Of a stretch of 64,000 nucleotides of DNA, positions 27,082 to 35,804 are shown piece after piece. The number at the start of each line of letters is the position of its first letter. The first letter of the stretch is position 1. A program made the translations under genes and the position numbers. The notes beneath the pieces are model-generated. The model had not been told where the DNA came from, made no database searches, and worked only from the letters and a program-made list of their open reading frames with translations. Source of the stretch: Pseudomonas sp. (GTDB lineage Bacteria; Pseudomonadota; Gammaproteobacteria; Pseudomonadales; Pseudomonadaceae); contig NZ_JAUYNT010000042.1 of NCBI RefSeq assembly GCF_030698175.1, positions 31,892 through 95,891 of the forward strand. Direction: 5' to 3'.

Positions 27082-27436
27082 ACACCTCGCCGTTGCGCAC
27101 CCTCTTCAGACTCAACCACCCCAGTACGGCTCGCTGCCTGCGCCGAAGCTTGGCTGCCGCCTTGCGCGTGCACCACAAAAGCTCGGGGCAGCGCCCCATA
27201 GACAATCACCGCGCCACACGGGGCGGCGGTTAGCGCCTGCCGGGGTATTAACTGGCGCCCCCCCCCCGCGCGACCAAGGTCGAAGCGCAACACAGTATGC
27301 GCATGCTATTATAATACGGTGACAATAAAAGCATCTGCAGAAATACCCGAACGCACGCCCGCATTGCGCCTGGCTGACCCGCCAGGTGCTCATCTGTTGC
27401 ACTGTTTTAACCACTCGCCGCCACTTGGGGACTGTA
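27082..27436. other. Intergenic region with a ten-C tract and a candidate promoter
   Basis: About 355 bases. It holds a run of ten C at 27258-27267 and a TATAAT at 27310-27315 with a weak GCAACA 17 bp upstream, which could drive the 76-residue gene. A minus-strand frame at 27078-27293 looks like random GC-rich coding. Confidence 0.45.
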
Positions 27437-27667
27437 ATGAAGCGTGAAGATGTAAAAGCCAAACATACCGAAGGCGTGATTTTCGATACCCATGTCATTT
27501 CCAACCCAACCAACACCAAAGACTGGATTGTGTTCTTCAAAAAAGGCGCCGGCAGGAGTTTTTTCTTGGTCGATGACGGCGAAGAGATCGAGTCCTTTAG
27601 CTGTCTCGATAAGCTGATCGAAGAGCTCAGGCAACTTGGCATCAAGGCTGCAGAAATTCATTTCTAG
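27437..27667 (+). CDS. Conserved small protein, 76 residues
   Basis: Starts MKREDVKAKHTEGVIFDTHV after GGGG at good spacing. It is charged, with no membrane segment. The centre KDWIVFFKKGAGRSFFLVDD looks like a small alpha/beta fold. I do not recognise a named family. It is followed 30 bp later by a 57-residue gene with its own AAGGAG site, suggesting a two-gene unit. Confidence 0.72.
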   Translation: MKREDVKAKHTEGVIFDTHVISNPTNTKDWIVFFKKGAGRSFFLVDDGEEIESFSCLDKLIEELRQLGIKAAEIHF

Positions 27668-27697
27668 GCTCGCACGCCAGCAAAGGAGTCCCGTGCC

Positions 27698-27871
27698 ATG
27701 TCGGTCAAAGTTGAATATTCCTCCACTCTCGGTGAAGCGCTGTGGACGGTACGCTTCGCCAACCAAAGCGTGGAATTTCGCCATGCGCAAAGCGCCCATG
27801 AGTACGCCGCCAAACTCAAGGAGCGCATCGACGCCGCGCATCCCTACCCAGGCCAATCACAACCCAGCTAG
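27698..27871 (+). CDS. Small protein, 57 residues
   Basis: Begins with ATG at 27698 behind an ideal AAGGAG (27683-27688) and ends with TAG at 27869-27871. The product starts MSVKVEYSSTLGEALWTVRF and continues with AHEYAAKLKERIDAA. The strong ribosome site and protein-like composition support it as real despite its size. Function unknown. It lies downstream of the 76-residue gene and may be co-transcribed with it. Confidence 0.65.
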   Translation: MSVKVEYSSTLGEALWTVRFANQSVEFRHAQSAHEYAAKLKERIDAAHPYPGQSQPS

Positions 27872-27931
27872 CATCCCAGGCTTCAGCAGCCACGCGGCGA
27901 GCGATAGTCCGCCGCGCACCGAGAACACCTC

Positions 27932-28690
27932 ATGCCCCTCGCCTATGCCCGCCGCTTGACTGGACGCCAGCGCAGCCCCCATGCCAATCGCCAACTTGGT
28001 TTTACCCTGGCCTTGGTGGCGGGCGCCATCAATGCCGGCGGCTTTCTCGCGGTGCAGCAGTACACCTCGCACATGACCGGTATCGTCTCGTCGATGGCCG
28101 ACAACCTGGTACTTGGTGCTTATGAACTGGTGCTCAGCGGCGCCGGCGGGCTGCTGTGCTTCTTGCTCGGGGCCGCCTGCTGCGCGGTGATGGTCAATTA
28201 TTCGCGGCGCCGGCTAATGCACAGCGAATTCGCCCTGCCGCTGCTGCTCGAAGCCCTGCTGCTGCTCGGTTTTGGCTTGCTCGGCGCGCGTCTGTCGACC
28301 ATCGACGGCCTGTTTGTACCGGTCACCGTGATGCTCTTGTGCTTCATCATGGGGCTGCAAAATGCGCTGATCACCAAGCTGTCCAAGGCAGAAATCCGCA
28401 CCACCCACATCACCGGCATAGTCACCGACATCGGTATTGAGCTGGGCAAGCTCTGCTATTGCAATCGCCGCAAAGCACCGCAACAGCCCAAGGTGCTGGC
28501 CGATCGCAACAAGCTCAAAACACTCAGCCTGCTGGCGCTGTGCTTCAGCCTGGGCGGAGTGCTTGGCGCCCTGGGGTTTAAGCATATTGGCTACCTGTCC
28601 ACGGTGCCGCTGGCGCTGGCCTTGGTGACCCTGGCGATTGTGCCGGCGCTGGACGATTTGAGTTTCGTGCTGCGCCGACGCAGCCAATAA
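27932..28690 (+). CDS. YoaK/DUF1275-family membrane protein
   Basis: A 252-residue protein with six or seven membrane segments. The N-terminal block LALVAGAINAGGFLAVQQYT followed by SHMTGIVSSMADNL is the DUF1275 signature, as is TTHITGIVTDIGIELGKL in the second half. The family has no firm function; transport is often guessed. It begins 60 bp after the 57-residue gene. Confidence 0.87.
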   Translation: MPLAYARRLTGRQRSPHANRQLGFTLALVAGAINAGGFLAVQQYTSHMTGIVSSMADNLVLGAYELVLSGAGGLLCFLLGAACCAVMVNYSRRRLMHSEFALPLLLEALLLLGFGLLGARLSTIDGLFVPVTVMLLCFIMGLQNALITKLSKAEIRTTHITGIVTDIGIELGKLCYCNRRKAPQQPKVLADRNKLKTLSLLALCFSLGGVLGALGFKHIGYLSTVPLALALVTLAIVPALDDLSFVLRRRSQ

Positions 28691-28788
28691 GCCCACCGAC
28701 ACCGGCAATAGCTAAGACAAAGAGCTGCAATTGGCGCCCGCTGTGTTTAACCTAGCGGCACTGTTAATACCGCGCCGGAGTCTTAGCC

Positions 28789-29427
28789 ATGCCTGTTCGT
28801 GAAATCCGCCACCCCCTGATCCGTCACAAGCTGGGGCTGATGCGCCGGGCCGATATCAGCACCAAGAGCTTTCGCGAACTGGCCCAGGAAGTGGGCGCCC
28901 TGCTGACCTACGAGGCCACCGCCGATCTGCCCCTGGAAAGCATCGAGATTCAGGGCTGGTGCGGCACCGTAGCGGTGGAGAAAATCGCCGGCAAGAAGAT
29001 CACCGTGGTGCCGATTCTGCGTGCCGGCATCGGCATGCTCGATGGTGTGCTCAGCCTGATCCCCGGCGCCAAGGTCAGCGCGGTCGGCGTCGCCCGCAAT
29101 GAGCAAACCCTGCAAGCCCACACCTATCTGGAAAAACTGGTACCGGAGATCGACGAGCGCCTGGCGCTGATCATCGACCCGATGCTGGCCACCGGCGGCT
29201 CCATGGTCGCCACCATTGACCTGCTGAAACGCGCCGGCTGCAAGGAGATCCGCGCCATGGTCTTGGTGGCCGCCCCCGAAGGCATCCAGGCGGTGCACAA
29301 CGCCCACCCGGAGGTGATGATTTTCACCGCCTCGGTCGACCAACGCCTGAACGAGCACGGCTATATCATTCCCGGCCTCGGTGATGCCGGCGATAAAATT
29401 TTCGGCACCAAACAAAAAGACGCCTGA
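28789..29427 (+). CDS. upp: Uracil phosphoribosyltransferase
   Basis: A 212-residue enzyme starting MPVREIRHPLIRHKLGLMRR. Family blocks include VVPILRAGIGMLDGVLSLIP and the PRPP site LIIDPMLATGGSMVATI; GYIIPGLGDAGDKIFGT closes the uracil pocket. It makes UMP from uracil and PRPP. GGAG precedes the start. The uracil permease gene follows after 2 bp, forming a salvage operon. Confidence 0.96.
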   Translation: MPVREIRHPLIRHKLGLMRRADISTKSFRELAQEVGALLTYEATADLPLESIEIQGWCGTVAVEKIAGKKITVVPILRAGIGMLDGVLSLIPGAKVSAVGVARNEQTLQAHTYLEKLVPEIDERLALIIDPMLATGGSMVATIDLLKRAGCKEIRAMVLVAAPEGIQAVHNAHPEVMIFTASVDQRLNEHGYIIPGLGDAGDKIFGTKQKDA

Positions 29428-29429
29428 AC

Positions 29430-30704
29430 ATGCCCAGTGAATTTAACGATCCACTCTGGCGTCAGGTATTAGCCGGCGCGCAGATGCTGTTTGTCGCCTT
29501 CGGCGCCCTGGTGCTGATGCCGCTGATTACCGGCCTTGACCCCAACGTGGCGCTGTTTACCGCGGGGCTCGGCACCCTATTGTTTCAACTGGTCACCAAG
29601 CGCCAGGTGCCGGTGTTTTTGGCCTCAAGCTTCGCCTTTATCAGCCCGATCATTCTCGCCAAGGGCCAATTTGGTCTGGCGGCGACCATGGGCGGGGTGA
29701 TGGCGGCGGGTTTTGTTTACACCTTTCTCGGCCTGGCCGTGAAGATCAAAGGCACCGGCTTTATTGATCGACTGCTGCCACCGGTGGTGATCGGCCCAGT
29801 GATTATCTCCATCGGCCTGGCCATGGCGCCGATCGCCGCCAATATGGCTATGGGCAAGAGTGGCGACGGCACCGAGTTGATCGCCTACCGCACCGCCATG
29901 CTGATTTCCATGCCGGCGCTGCTGACCACCTTGATAGTGGCGGTGTTTGCCAAGGGGATTTTCCGCCTGGTGCCGATCATCTCCGGCGTGCTGGTGGGCT
30001 TTGCCTTGGCGCTGGTCTTTGGCGTCGTCGATACCACCGCCATCGCCGCCGCGCCCTGGTTAGCGCTGCCCAAATTCACCGCACCGGAGTTCAACTGGCA
30101 GGCGATTCTGTTTATCGTGCCGGCCGCCCTAGCCCCGGCGATTGAACATATCGGCGGCGTTATCGCAGTAGGCAGCGTGACCGGCCGTGATTACCTGAAG
30201 AGCCCCGGCCTGCACCGCACCCTGTTCGGCGACGGGATTGCCACCACCGCCGCCGGCTTGCTGGGCGGGCCACCGAACACCACCTACGCCGAGGTCACCG
30301 GGGCGGTGATGCTGACCAAAAACTACAACCCGAAAATCATGACCTGGGCGGCCGTGTTCGCCATCAGCCTGGCCTTTATCGGCAAGTTCGGCGCGCTGCT
30401 GCAGAGCATTCCAGTACCGGTGATGGGCGGGATTCTCTGTCTGCTGTTCGGCACCATCGCTGCGGTCGGGATGAACACCTTGATCCGTCACCAGGTCGAC
30501 CTCAGCGAGGCGCGCAACCTGGTGATTGTGTCGGTGACCCTGGTGTTTGGCATTGGTGGTGTATTGATTGGCAGCGGCACCGGCCCGGACGACTTCGGCC
30601 TAAAAGGCATCGCCCTCTGCGCCCTGATCGCCATCGCACTGAACCTGCTATTGCCGGGCCACGATGACTGGAAGCGCAAGCGCCCAGGGGAATCCGGGCT
30701 CTGA
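29430..30704 (+). CDS. uraA: Uracil permease (UraA, NCS2 family)
   Basis: A 424-residue membrane protein with about 14 helices, starting MPSEFNDPLWRQVLAGAQML. Conserved NCS2 parts are FLASSFAFISPIILAKG, PAALAPAIEHIGGVIAVG with the substrate-binding Glu, and GLLGGPPNTTYAEVTGAV. It brings uracil into the cell by proton symport for the adjacent upp. Confidence 0.95.
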   Translation: MPSEFNDPLWRQVLAGAQMLFVAFGALVLMPLITGLDPNVALFTAGLGTLLFQLVTKRQVPVFLASSFAFISPIILAKGQFGLAATMGGVMAAGFVYTFLGLAVKIKGTGFIDRLLPPVVIGPVIISIGLAMAPIAANMAMGKSGDGTELIAYRTAMLISMPALLTTLIVAVFAKGIFRLVPIISGVLVGFALALVFGVVDTTAIAAAPWLALPKFTAPEFNWQAILFIVPAALAPAIEHIGGVIAVGSVTGRDYLKSPGLHRTLFGDGIATTAAGLLGGPPNTTYAEVTGAVMLTKNYNPKIMTWAAVFAISLAFIGKFGALLQSIPVPVMGGILCLLFGTIAAVGMNTLIRHQVDLSEARNLVIVSVTLVFGIGGVLIGSGTGPDDFGLKGIALCALIAIALNLLLPGHDDWKRKRPGESGL

Positions 30705-30748
30705 TTGAGCGCCATAAGAAAGACTCTGAACCCGTTCGGTAGCTCTTT

Positions 30749-30830
30749 GTAGGAGGGGCTTTAGCCGCGACCCGCATCCCACCGCGCTCACTGACACAGC
30801 GCAAGGCATCGCGGCTAAAGCCCCTCCCAC
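30749..30830. repeat. REP pair in inverted orientation
   Basis: GTAGGAGGGGCTTTAGCCGC... (30749-30770) is mirrored by 30809-30830 with one mismatch. It is the same REP class as 18946-19033 with a variant core. It sits between the convergent uraA and MFS genes. Confidence 0.85.
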
Positions 30831-30859
30831 GAGGTTTGCGGCGTACTTAACCCTCCGGA

Positions 30860-32197
30860 TTAACCGCGACCAGGTTGCGCCGCCCATTGCTGCAAGCGCA
30901 GCACGCTTTCACGGTAGGGCTGCAAGCCTTTGTTCAGGAGGTAAATCGAGCTCAATACCGCCAGGCTGCTGACGATCAACAGCGAGTAGCGCAGGGCCTG
31001 ATCGTCGGCAAAGCCATAATCGGTGACCAAGGCCACCGCCGTTGGGCCAATCCCCAGGCCGATCAGGGTGATGACAAACAGGTAAATCGCCGACGCCTGA
31101 CCGCGCATGGAGTTGGGCATGATGTCCTGAATCGCCGCCGGAGCCACACCGAATGGCATGCTCAGGCAGAACACCGTGGGCGCCATCAGCACGGCAGCCA
31201 GATTGGCACTGCCCATCAGCGGGAAAGCCATCACGAAAGGTAGCGCACCCAGCGCCGCATACAGGCCGACACGCATATTGGCGTCGGTGCGCCCGCGCTT
31301 GGCCATCCAGTCTGCCAGGCGCCCGCCAAAGACAATCCCCAGGCAACCAAACACCGCCACAATACTGCCGTAGACCACCCCGACATGGCCAGCATCCCAG
31401 CCGTAGGTGCGAATAAAGAAGGTCGGAATCCACGCTGCACTGCCGTAACCGGCGAAAGCCAAGCCGGCAAAACCGAAGTTATGACAAAGCACGGTGCGGC
31501 GATTGGCGCGGATATACCGCCCCACATCGGCCAGCGGCACCGCCACTCCGGCGCCGACACCACGGCGCGCCGGCTCGCGCACCGCCAGCATCAACAGGGT
31601 AAAGAGCACCCCGGCGGCGCCGAGCAGCAAGAAAATTAGCTGCCAGGGCCGCACTTCACCGAGCACCGGCAGCAACACATCGCCCTGGGCCGAGGCGAAC
31701 TTGATCACCAGACCACCGAGCAAAAAAGCCAAGCCAGAACCGAGATAGACGCCCATCGAATAGACGCTGATGGCGGTGGCGCGGCGCTCGGCCGGGAAAC
31801 TGTCGGCAATCAGCGAATAGGCCGCCGGTGACAGAGCCGCCTCACCGACACCGACACCGATCCGGCAGAGCAAGAACTGCCAATACAAGCGAGCCATACC
31901 GCAAGCGGCGGTCATCGCGCTCCAAAACAGCACGCCAATGGCGATCAACCCACGCCGGCTTTTAGTGTCTGCCAGCCGCCCCAGAGGAATGCCGCAGATG
32001 GTGTAGAACAGCGCGAAAGACAGCCCCATCAGCAGGCTCATCTGGGTGTCGCTGATCAGCAGATCACGGCGAATCGGCCCCACCAGCAAGTTGAGAATCT
32101 GCCGATCAATAAACGACAGCACATAGGCCAGCATCAGGATACTGACCGTGCCCCAGGCGCGAAAATTGGACGGGTAGTCATTCTTATTGTTATGCAT
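30860..32197 (-). CDS. MFS transporter, Spinster-like
   Basis: A 445-residue membrane protein starting MHNNKNDYPSNFRAWGTVSI, with about 12 helices. Motifs include LSFIDRQILNLLVGPIRRDL, GIPLGRLADTKSRRGLIAIG (the MFS loop 2-3 motif) and GVGVGEAALSPAAYSLIADS. The family exports or imports varied small molecules, including hexuronates and lipids; the substrate is unknown. GGGAGC precedes the ATG at 32197; a GTG five codons upstream is an alternative. Confidence 0.86.
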   Translation of the reverse strand: MHNNKNDYPSNFRAWGTVSILMLAYVLSFIDRQILNLLVGPIRRDLLISDTQMSLLMGLSFALFYTICGIPLGRLADTKSRRGLIAIGVLFWSAMTAACGMARLYWQFLLCRIGVGVGEAALSPAAYSLIADSFPAERRATAISVYSMGVYLGSGLAFLLGGLVIKFASAQGDVLLPVLGEVRPWQLIFLLLGAAGVLFTLLMLAVREPARRGVGAGVAVPLADVGRYIRANRRTVLCHNFGFAGLAFAGYGSAAWIPTFFIRTYGWDAGHVGVVYGSIVAVFGCLGIVFGGRLADWMAKRGRTDANMRVGLYAALGALPFVMAFPLMGSANLAAVLMAPTVFCLSMPFGVAPAAIQDIMPNSMRGQASAIYLFVITLIGLGIGPTAVALVTDYGFADDQALRYSLLIVSSLAVLSSIYLLNKGLQPYRESVLRLQQWAAQPGRG

Positions 32198-32341
32198 GCA
32201 CGCTCCCGGCACCGTTTGCGCGGTGCGCGACGATTAAAAGTGCCCGCAGCTTAGCCTTAGCCTGCGCCGCACTTATAGCGTCGAGCGGGTCTTATCCATG
32301 CAGCGAATGCAGCAGCGGCCCTTGCGCGAATGACTCGCCAG

Positions 32342-33364
32342 TCACAGGGCTTGCGGCGCGCGCTCACAGAGCGTGCTCAACGCCACGCCCCAGCTCGGCT
32401 GGTCGTTCAGACAGGGCACCAGCAGCAACTCGGCACCACCGGCCGCCTGAAACTGCTCGCGACCGCGAATGCCAATTTCCTCTAAGGTTTCGATGCAGTC
32501 GGCAACGAAGGCCGGGCACATCACCAGCAGTTTTTTCACCCCCTGACCGGCCAATTCCGTCAGGTGCGCCTCGGTGTAGGGTTCGATCCACTTGGCCCGC
32601 CCCAGTCGCGACTGGAAGGACAGCGACCATTGCTCAGGCCGCAGGCCCAACTTGGCCGCCAGCAACTCGGCGCTGCGCACGCATTGGGCACGGTAACAGT
32701 TGGCCATGACTTGCGGCGCAGCCGTGCGGCAGCAATCCGGACCTTTTAAACACTCGCCGCTGGGGTCGAGCTTGTGCAGATGCCGCTCCGGCAAACCGTG
32801 AAAACTCAGCAGCAGGTGATCAAAGCCTTGGGCCAAATGGGCGCGGGCACTCTCGGCCAAGGCCTCGATATATTCAGGCTGCTGGTAAAACGGCGGCAAA
32901 ATCGAGAACTGCATGTCCAGTGCCTGCACCCGCACCACGCGCTTGGCCTCCTCAATCACCGTGGTCACTGTGCTGTCGGCAAACTGCGGGTACAGCGGCG
33001 CCAGGGTCACGCGACGAATCCCCTGAGCAACCAAACGGCTTAGCACAGTCTCGATGGACGGCTCGCCGTAACGCATCGCCAACTCCACCGGACCGGTCTG
33101 CCACTGGCGTTGCATCAACCTCTGCAAACGTCGGCTGAGAGCGACTAAGGGCGAACCTTCTGGCCACCAAATGGAGGCGTAGGCATGGGCCGAGGCGGCG
33201 GGCCGCTTCCACAAAATCAACGACACCAGCAGGCGCCGCAGCGGCCACGGCAGGTCGATGACATAGGGGTCCATCAAAAACTCATTGAGGTAACGACGCA
33301 CATCCGCCACCTCGGTCGAAGCCGGCGAACCTAAATTAACCAGCAGTAATGCCTGTTCGGTCAT
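32342..33364 (-). CDS. hemH: Ferrochelatase
   Basis: A 340-residue enzyme starting MTEQALLLVNLGSPASTEVA. AMRYGEPSIETVLSRL, PLYPQFADSTVTTVIEEAKR and the catalytic LLLSFHGLPERHLHKLD (active-site His) are all ferrochelatase blocks; CPAFVADCIETLEEIGIRG closes the domain. It inserts ferrous iron into protoporphyrin IX, the last step of haem synthesis. Its start overlaps the stop of the TIGR01777 epimerase gene by 4 bases (ATGA). Confidence 0.96.
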   Translation of the reverse strand: MTEQALLLVNLGSPASTEVADVRRYLNEFLMDPYVIDLPWPLRRLLVSLILWKRPAASAHAYASIWWPEGSPLVALSRRLQRLMQRQWQTGPVELAMRYGEPSIETVLSRLVAQGIRRVTLAPLYPQFADSTVTTVIEEAKRVVRVQALDMQFSILPPFYQQPEYIEALAESARAHLAQGFDHLLLSFHGLPERHLHKLDPSGECLKGPDCCRTAAPQVMANCYRAQCVRSAELLAAKLGLRPEQWSLSFQSRLGRAKWIEPYTEAHLTELAGQGVKKLLVMCPAFVADCIETLEEIGIRGREQFQAAGGAELLLVPCLNDQPSWGVALSTLCERAPQAL

Positions 33365-34272
33365 GCAGTATCCTCAGGGCCAAGAAGATCGTTCAAGGCG
33401 GTTTGCACATCATTAAAACGAAACACAAAACCGGCCGCGCTTAAGCGACTCGGCAACGCCCGCTGGCCTCCCAAGAGCAGCCCGGCTAACTCGCCCAGCA
33501 GCACCCGTAACACCCAGGCCGGCACTGGCAATAGGGTTGGCCGGTGCAAAACCCGCCCCAAAACTTGGGTGAATTCGCTGTTGCGTACAGGCACAGGCGC
33601 GCAGGCGTTAAAGGCGCCGCTGGCATCTGGGTGGAGCAATAGAAAATCAATTAAGGCGACTTGATCGGTCAAATGAATCCACGGCAGCCATTGTCGACCA
33701 TTCCCCAGCCGCCCTCCTAGCCCCAACTTAAAAGGCGTTAACAAGCGTGCCAAAAAGCCGCCGTCACGGGCCAGCACCAAGCCCGTACGCAGCAGCACCA
33801 CGCGGATGCCCAGGGTTTGCGCTTGTTGCGCTTCAAACTCCCAAGCGGCGCACAACTGCGCGGCAAAATCATCGCCCACAGCAGGCGAGTCGTCGGTTAA
33901 TAGATGCTCACCACCATCGCCATACCAACCCAGCGCCGAACCCGACAACAGCACCTGCGGCTTGTCTGCACGCTGCCCCAGCCAACTGACCAATTGCGCG
34001 GTTAACTCGACCCGACTGGCCAGTAGCAAGGCTTTGCGCTTGCGAGTCCAGGGCCGATCGGCAATCGGTGCGCCGGCCAGATTAACCACCGCATCCAGAG
34101 GTTGCTCACCGTAATCGGCCAGCTGGCGGATGCCACGCACCTGTGCGCCACACAAACGCGGCACCTGTTCAGGCTGGCGACTGCACACCACCAAGCTATG
34201 CCCCTGCGACAACCAATAACAACAAAGACTACGACCAATCAGCCCAGTACCGCCGGTCAGCAATATGTGCAT
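33361..34272 (-). CDS. TIGR01777-family NAD-dependent epimerase/dehydratase
   Basis: A 303-residue protein starting MHILLTGGTGLIGRSLCCYW, a Rossmann nucleotide site. VVNLAGAPIADRPWTRKRK and SGSALGWYGDGGEHLLTDDS are characteristic of the YfcH/TIGR01777 family, and the C-terminal DUF1731 part reads VPAWVLRVLLGELAGLLLGG. The reaction is unknown. It is the first gene before hemH and shares an ATGA overlap, so a link to haem or to stress seems likely. The region upstream has a palindromic operator candidate. Confidence 0.88.
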   Translation of the reverse strand: MHILLTGGTGLIGRSLCCYWLSQGHSLVVCSRQPEQVPRLCGAQVRGIRQLADYGEQPLDAVVNLAGAPIADRPWTRKRKALLLASRVELTAQLVSWLGQRADKPQVLLSGSALGWYGDGGEHLLTDDSPAVGDDFAAQLCAAWEFEAQQAQTLGIRVVLLRTGLVLARDGGFLARLLTPFKLGLGGRLGNGRQWLPWIHLTDQVALIDFLLLHPDASGAFNACAPVPVRNSEFTQVLGRVLHRPTLLPVPAWVLRVLLGELAGLLLGGQRALPSRLSAAGFVFRFNDVQTALNDLLGPEDTA

Positions 34273-34399
34273 GGCATCTTCCTCGCATGGACTAAAACAT
34301 AACTAACACCCTAGTCTGATTTATGACGCCGTCGCGTGTCTTGGCCACCACCACGCGCCGTCCCACTTAAAGAAGACTGTTGAGGGTATCGAGCAAACC

Positions 34400-34423
34400 T
34401 ATACAAGCTATTGTTATTGTACA
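34400..34423. promoter_or_regulatory. Palindromic operator candidate in the divergent hemH-cluster/flavoprotein promoter region
   Basis: TATACAA (34400-34406) and TTGTACA (34417-34423) form an imperfect inverted repeat (one mismatch) with a 10-base spacer. It lies midway between the divergent TIGR01777-hemH operon and the renalase-like gene. The half-site resembles those reported for light- or B12-responsive MerR regulators (LitR/CarH), but the assignment is inference. Confidence 0.4.
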
Positions 34424-34469
34424 GAATATGCACAGAGACATAGCCTAGCGTCATCGGCCCGAGGTAAGC

Positions 34470-35453
34470 ATGAACACATCAATCGCCATTATCGGCACCG
34501 GCATTGCCGGCATTAGCGCCGCCCACAGCCTGCAAGCCGCCGGCCACGCGGTGCAACTGTTTGATAAGAGTCGCGGTAGCGGCGGCCGAATGGCCAGCAA
34601 ACGCAGCGATGCGGGCGCCCTCGACCTGGGCGCGCAGTATTTCACCGCCCGCGACCGCAATTTTGTCGACGTGGTGCAACAGTGGAAGGCACGCGGCTGG
34701 GTCGAGCACTGGATGCCCAAGCTGTACCATGCCAGCCATGGCCAGCTGAGTTTTTCGCCAGATGAACAGGTGCGCTGGGTCGGCACGCCACGCATGAACT
34801 CCATCAGCCGCGCCATGCTCGCCGGCATGCCGGTACAGTTCTCCTGCCGGATTACCGAGGTGTTTCGCGGCGAGCACCATTGGAGTCTGCTGGACGCCGA
34901 AGGCAATACCCACGGCCCTTTCACTCAGGTGATAGTCGCCACGCCGGCGCCACAAGCCACCGCCTTACTGGCGGCCGCACCGAAACTGGCAGGCGCCGCG
35001 GCCAGCGTGGTAATGGAACCCACCTGGGCGATTGCCCTGGGTTTCACCAGCCCCTTGCAAACTGAAGTTGAAGGCTGCTTTGTGCAAGACAGCCCGTTGG
35101 ACTGGCTGGCGCGTAATCGCAGCAAGCCTGGACGCGAAACCCAACTGGACACCTGGGTGCTGCACGCCAGCAGCCAGTGGAGCAAGCAGCACATTGACCT
35201 CAGCAAAGAGGCGGTGATCGAGCAATTACATGGCGCCTTTGCCGAGCTAATTGGCTGCGCGGTGCCGGCACCGGCGTTCAGCCTGGCCCATCGTTGGCTC
35301 TATGCCCGCCCAGCCACGGCCCATCAATGGGGCGCGCTGGCCGATACCGATTTAGGCTTGTATGCCTGTGGCGACTGGTGCTTATCGGGCCGAGTTGAAG
35401 GCGCCTGGCTGAGCGGCCAAGAAGCCGCCCGCCGGCTGATGGAACGTTTGTAG
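34470..35453 (+). CDS. Renalase-like NAD(P)/FAD-dependent oxidoreductase
   Basis: A 327-residue flavoprotein. The FAD site is AIIGTGIAGISAAHSLQAAG, followed by LFDKSRGSGGRMASKRS and LDLGAQYFTARD, a pattern seen in bacterial renalases and related amine oxidases. Near the C-terminus YACGDWCLSGRVEGAWLSG is the second flavin-contact motif. Bacterial renalases oxidise dihydro-NAD(P) isomers; this substrate is a guess. GAGGTAA precedes the start. It is divergent from hemH's operon and shares its regulatory region. Confidence 0.86.
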   Translation: MNTSIAIIGTGIAGISAAHSLQAAGHAVQLFDKSRGSGGRMASKRSDAGALDLGAQYFTARDRNFVDVVQQWKARGWVEHWMPKLYHASHGQLSFSPDEQVRWVGTPRMNSISRAMLAGMPVQFSCRITEVFRGEHHWSLLDAEGNTHGPFTQVIVATPAPQATALLAAAPKLAGAAASVVMEPTWAIALGFTSPLQTEVEGCFVQDSPLDWLARNRSKPGRETQLDTWVLHASSQWSKQHIDLSKEAVIEQLHGAFAELIGCAVPAPAFSLAHRWLYARPATAHQWGALADTDLGLYACGDWCLSGRVEGAWLSGQEAARRLMERL

Positions 35454-35494
35454 AGCGACCCAGCCGTGTTCAGCAGGCCACGCCCGGCAACAAC

Positions 35495-35698
35495 TCAAAC
35501 AACTCCGCCAGCACCACAGCAAGAAGCTCGCATGAGCTTTGCCGCGTCATGCCCCACAGCATAACTGAAGGCCTGCGCCGGCCACTGCAAGGTCATGGTC
35601 TTGCCGATCAAGCCATGGTTATTGGTCAAGCGCAGAGCCTGGGCAACCGGCTGCCCAGCAGGGTCGGCGCCACAAATAAACGGGTTAGTTACAGGCAT
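35495..35698 (-). CDS. Possible small protein, 67 residues
   Basis: The ATG at 35698 has AGAGGAA eight bases upstream and gives MPVTNPFICGADPAGQPVAQ, then ALRLTNNHGLIGKTM. The composition is protein-like, unlike the shadows around it, and it fills an otherwise empty 350-bp gap between the flavoprotein and chemoreceptor genes. I do not recognise it. The end (SCCGAGGVV) looks ragged, so it may be a truncated remnant. Confidence 0.4.
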   Translation of the reverse strand: MPVTNPFICGADPAGQPVAQALRLTNNHGLIGKTMTLQWPAQAFSYAVGHDAAKLMRASCCGAGGVV

Positions 35699-35804
35699 TT
35701 GGCCATTCCTCTTATTCAAGCTTTACTCAATTGTGCCGAGAACCAGAGCATACCCATGCGGCTCGCGCAAAGCTGCAGCCCACACACAAGGAACACCCCT
35801 CGCC

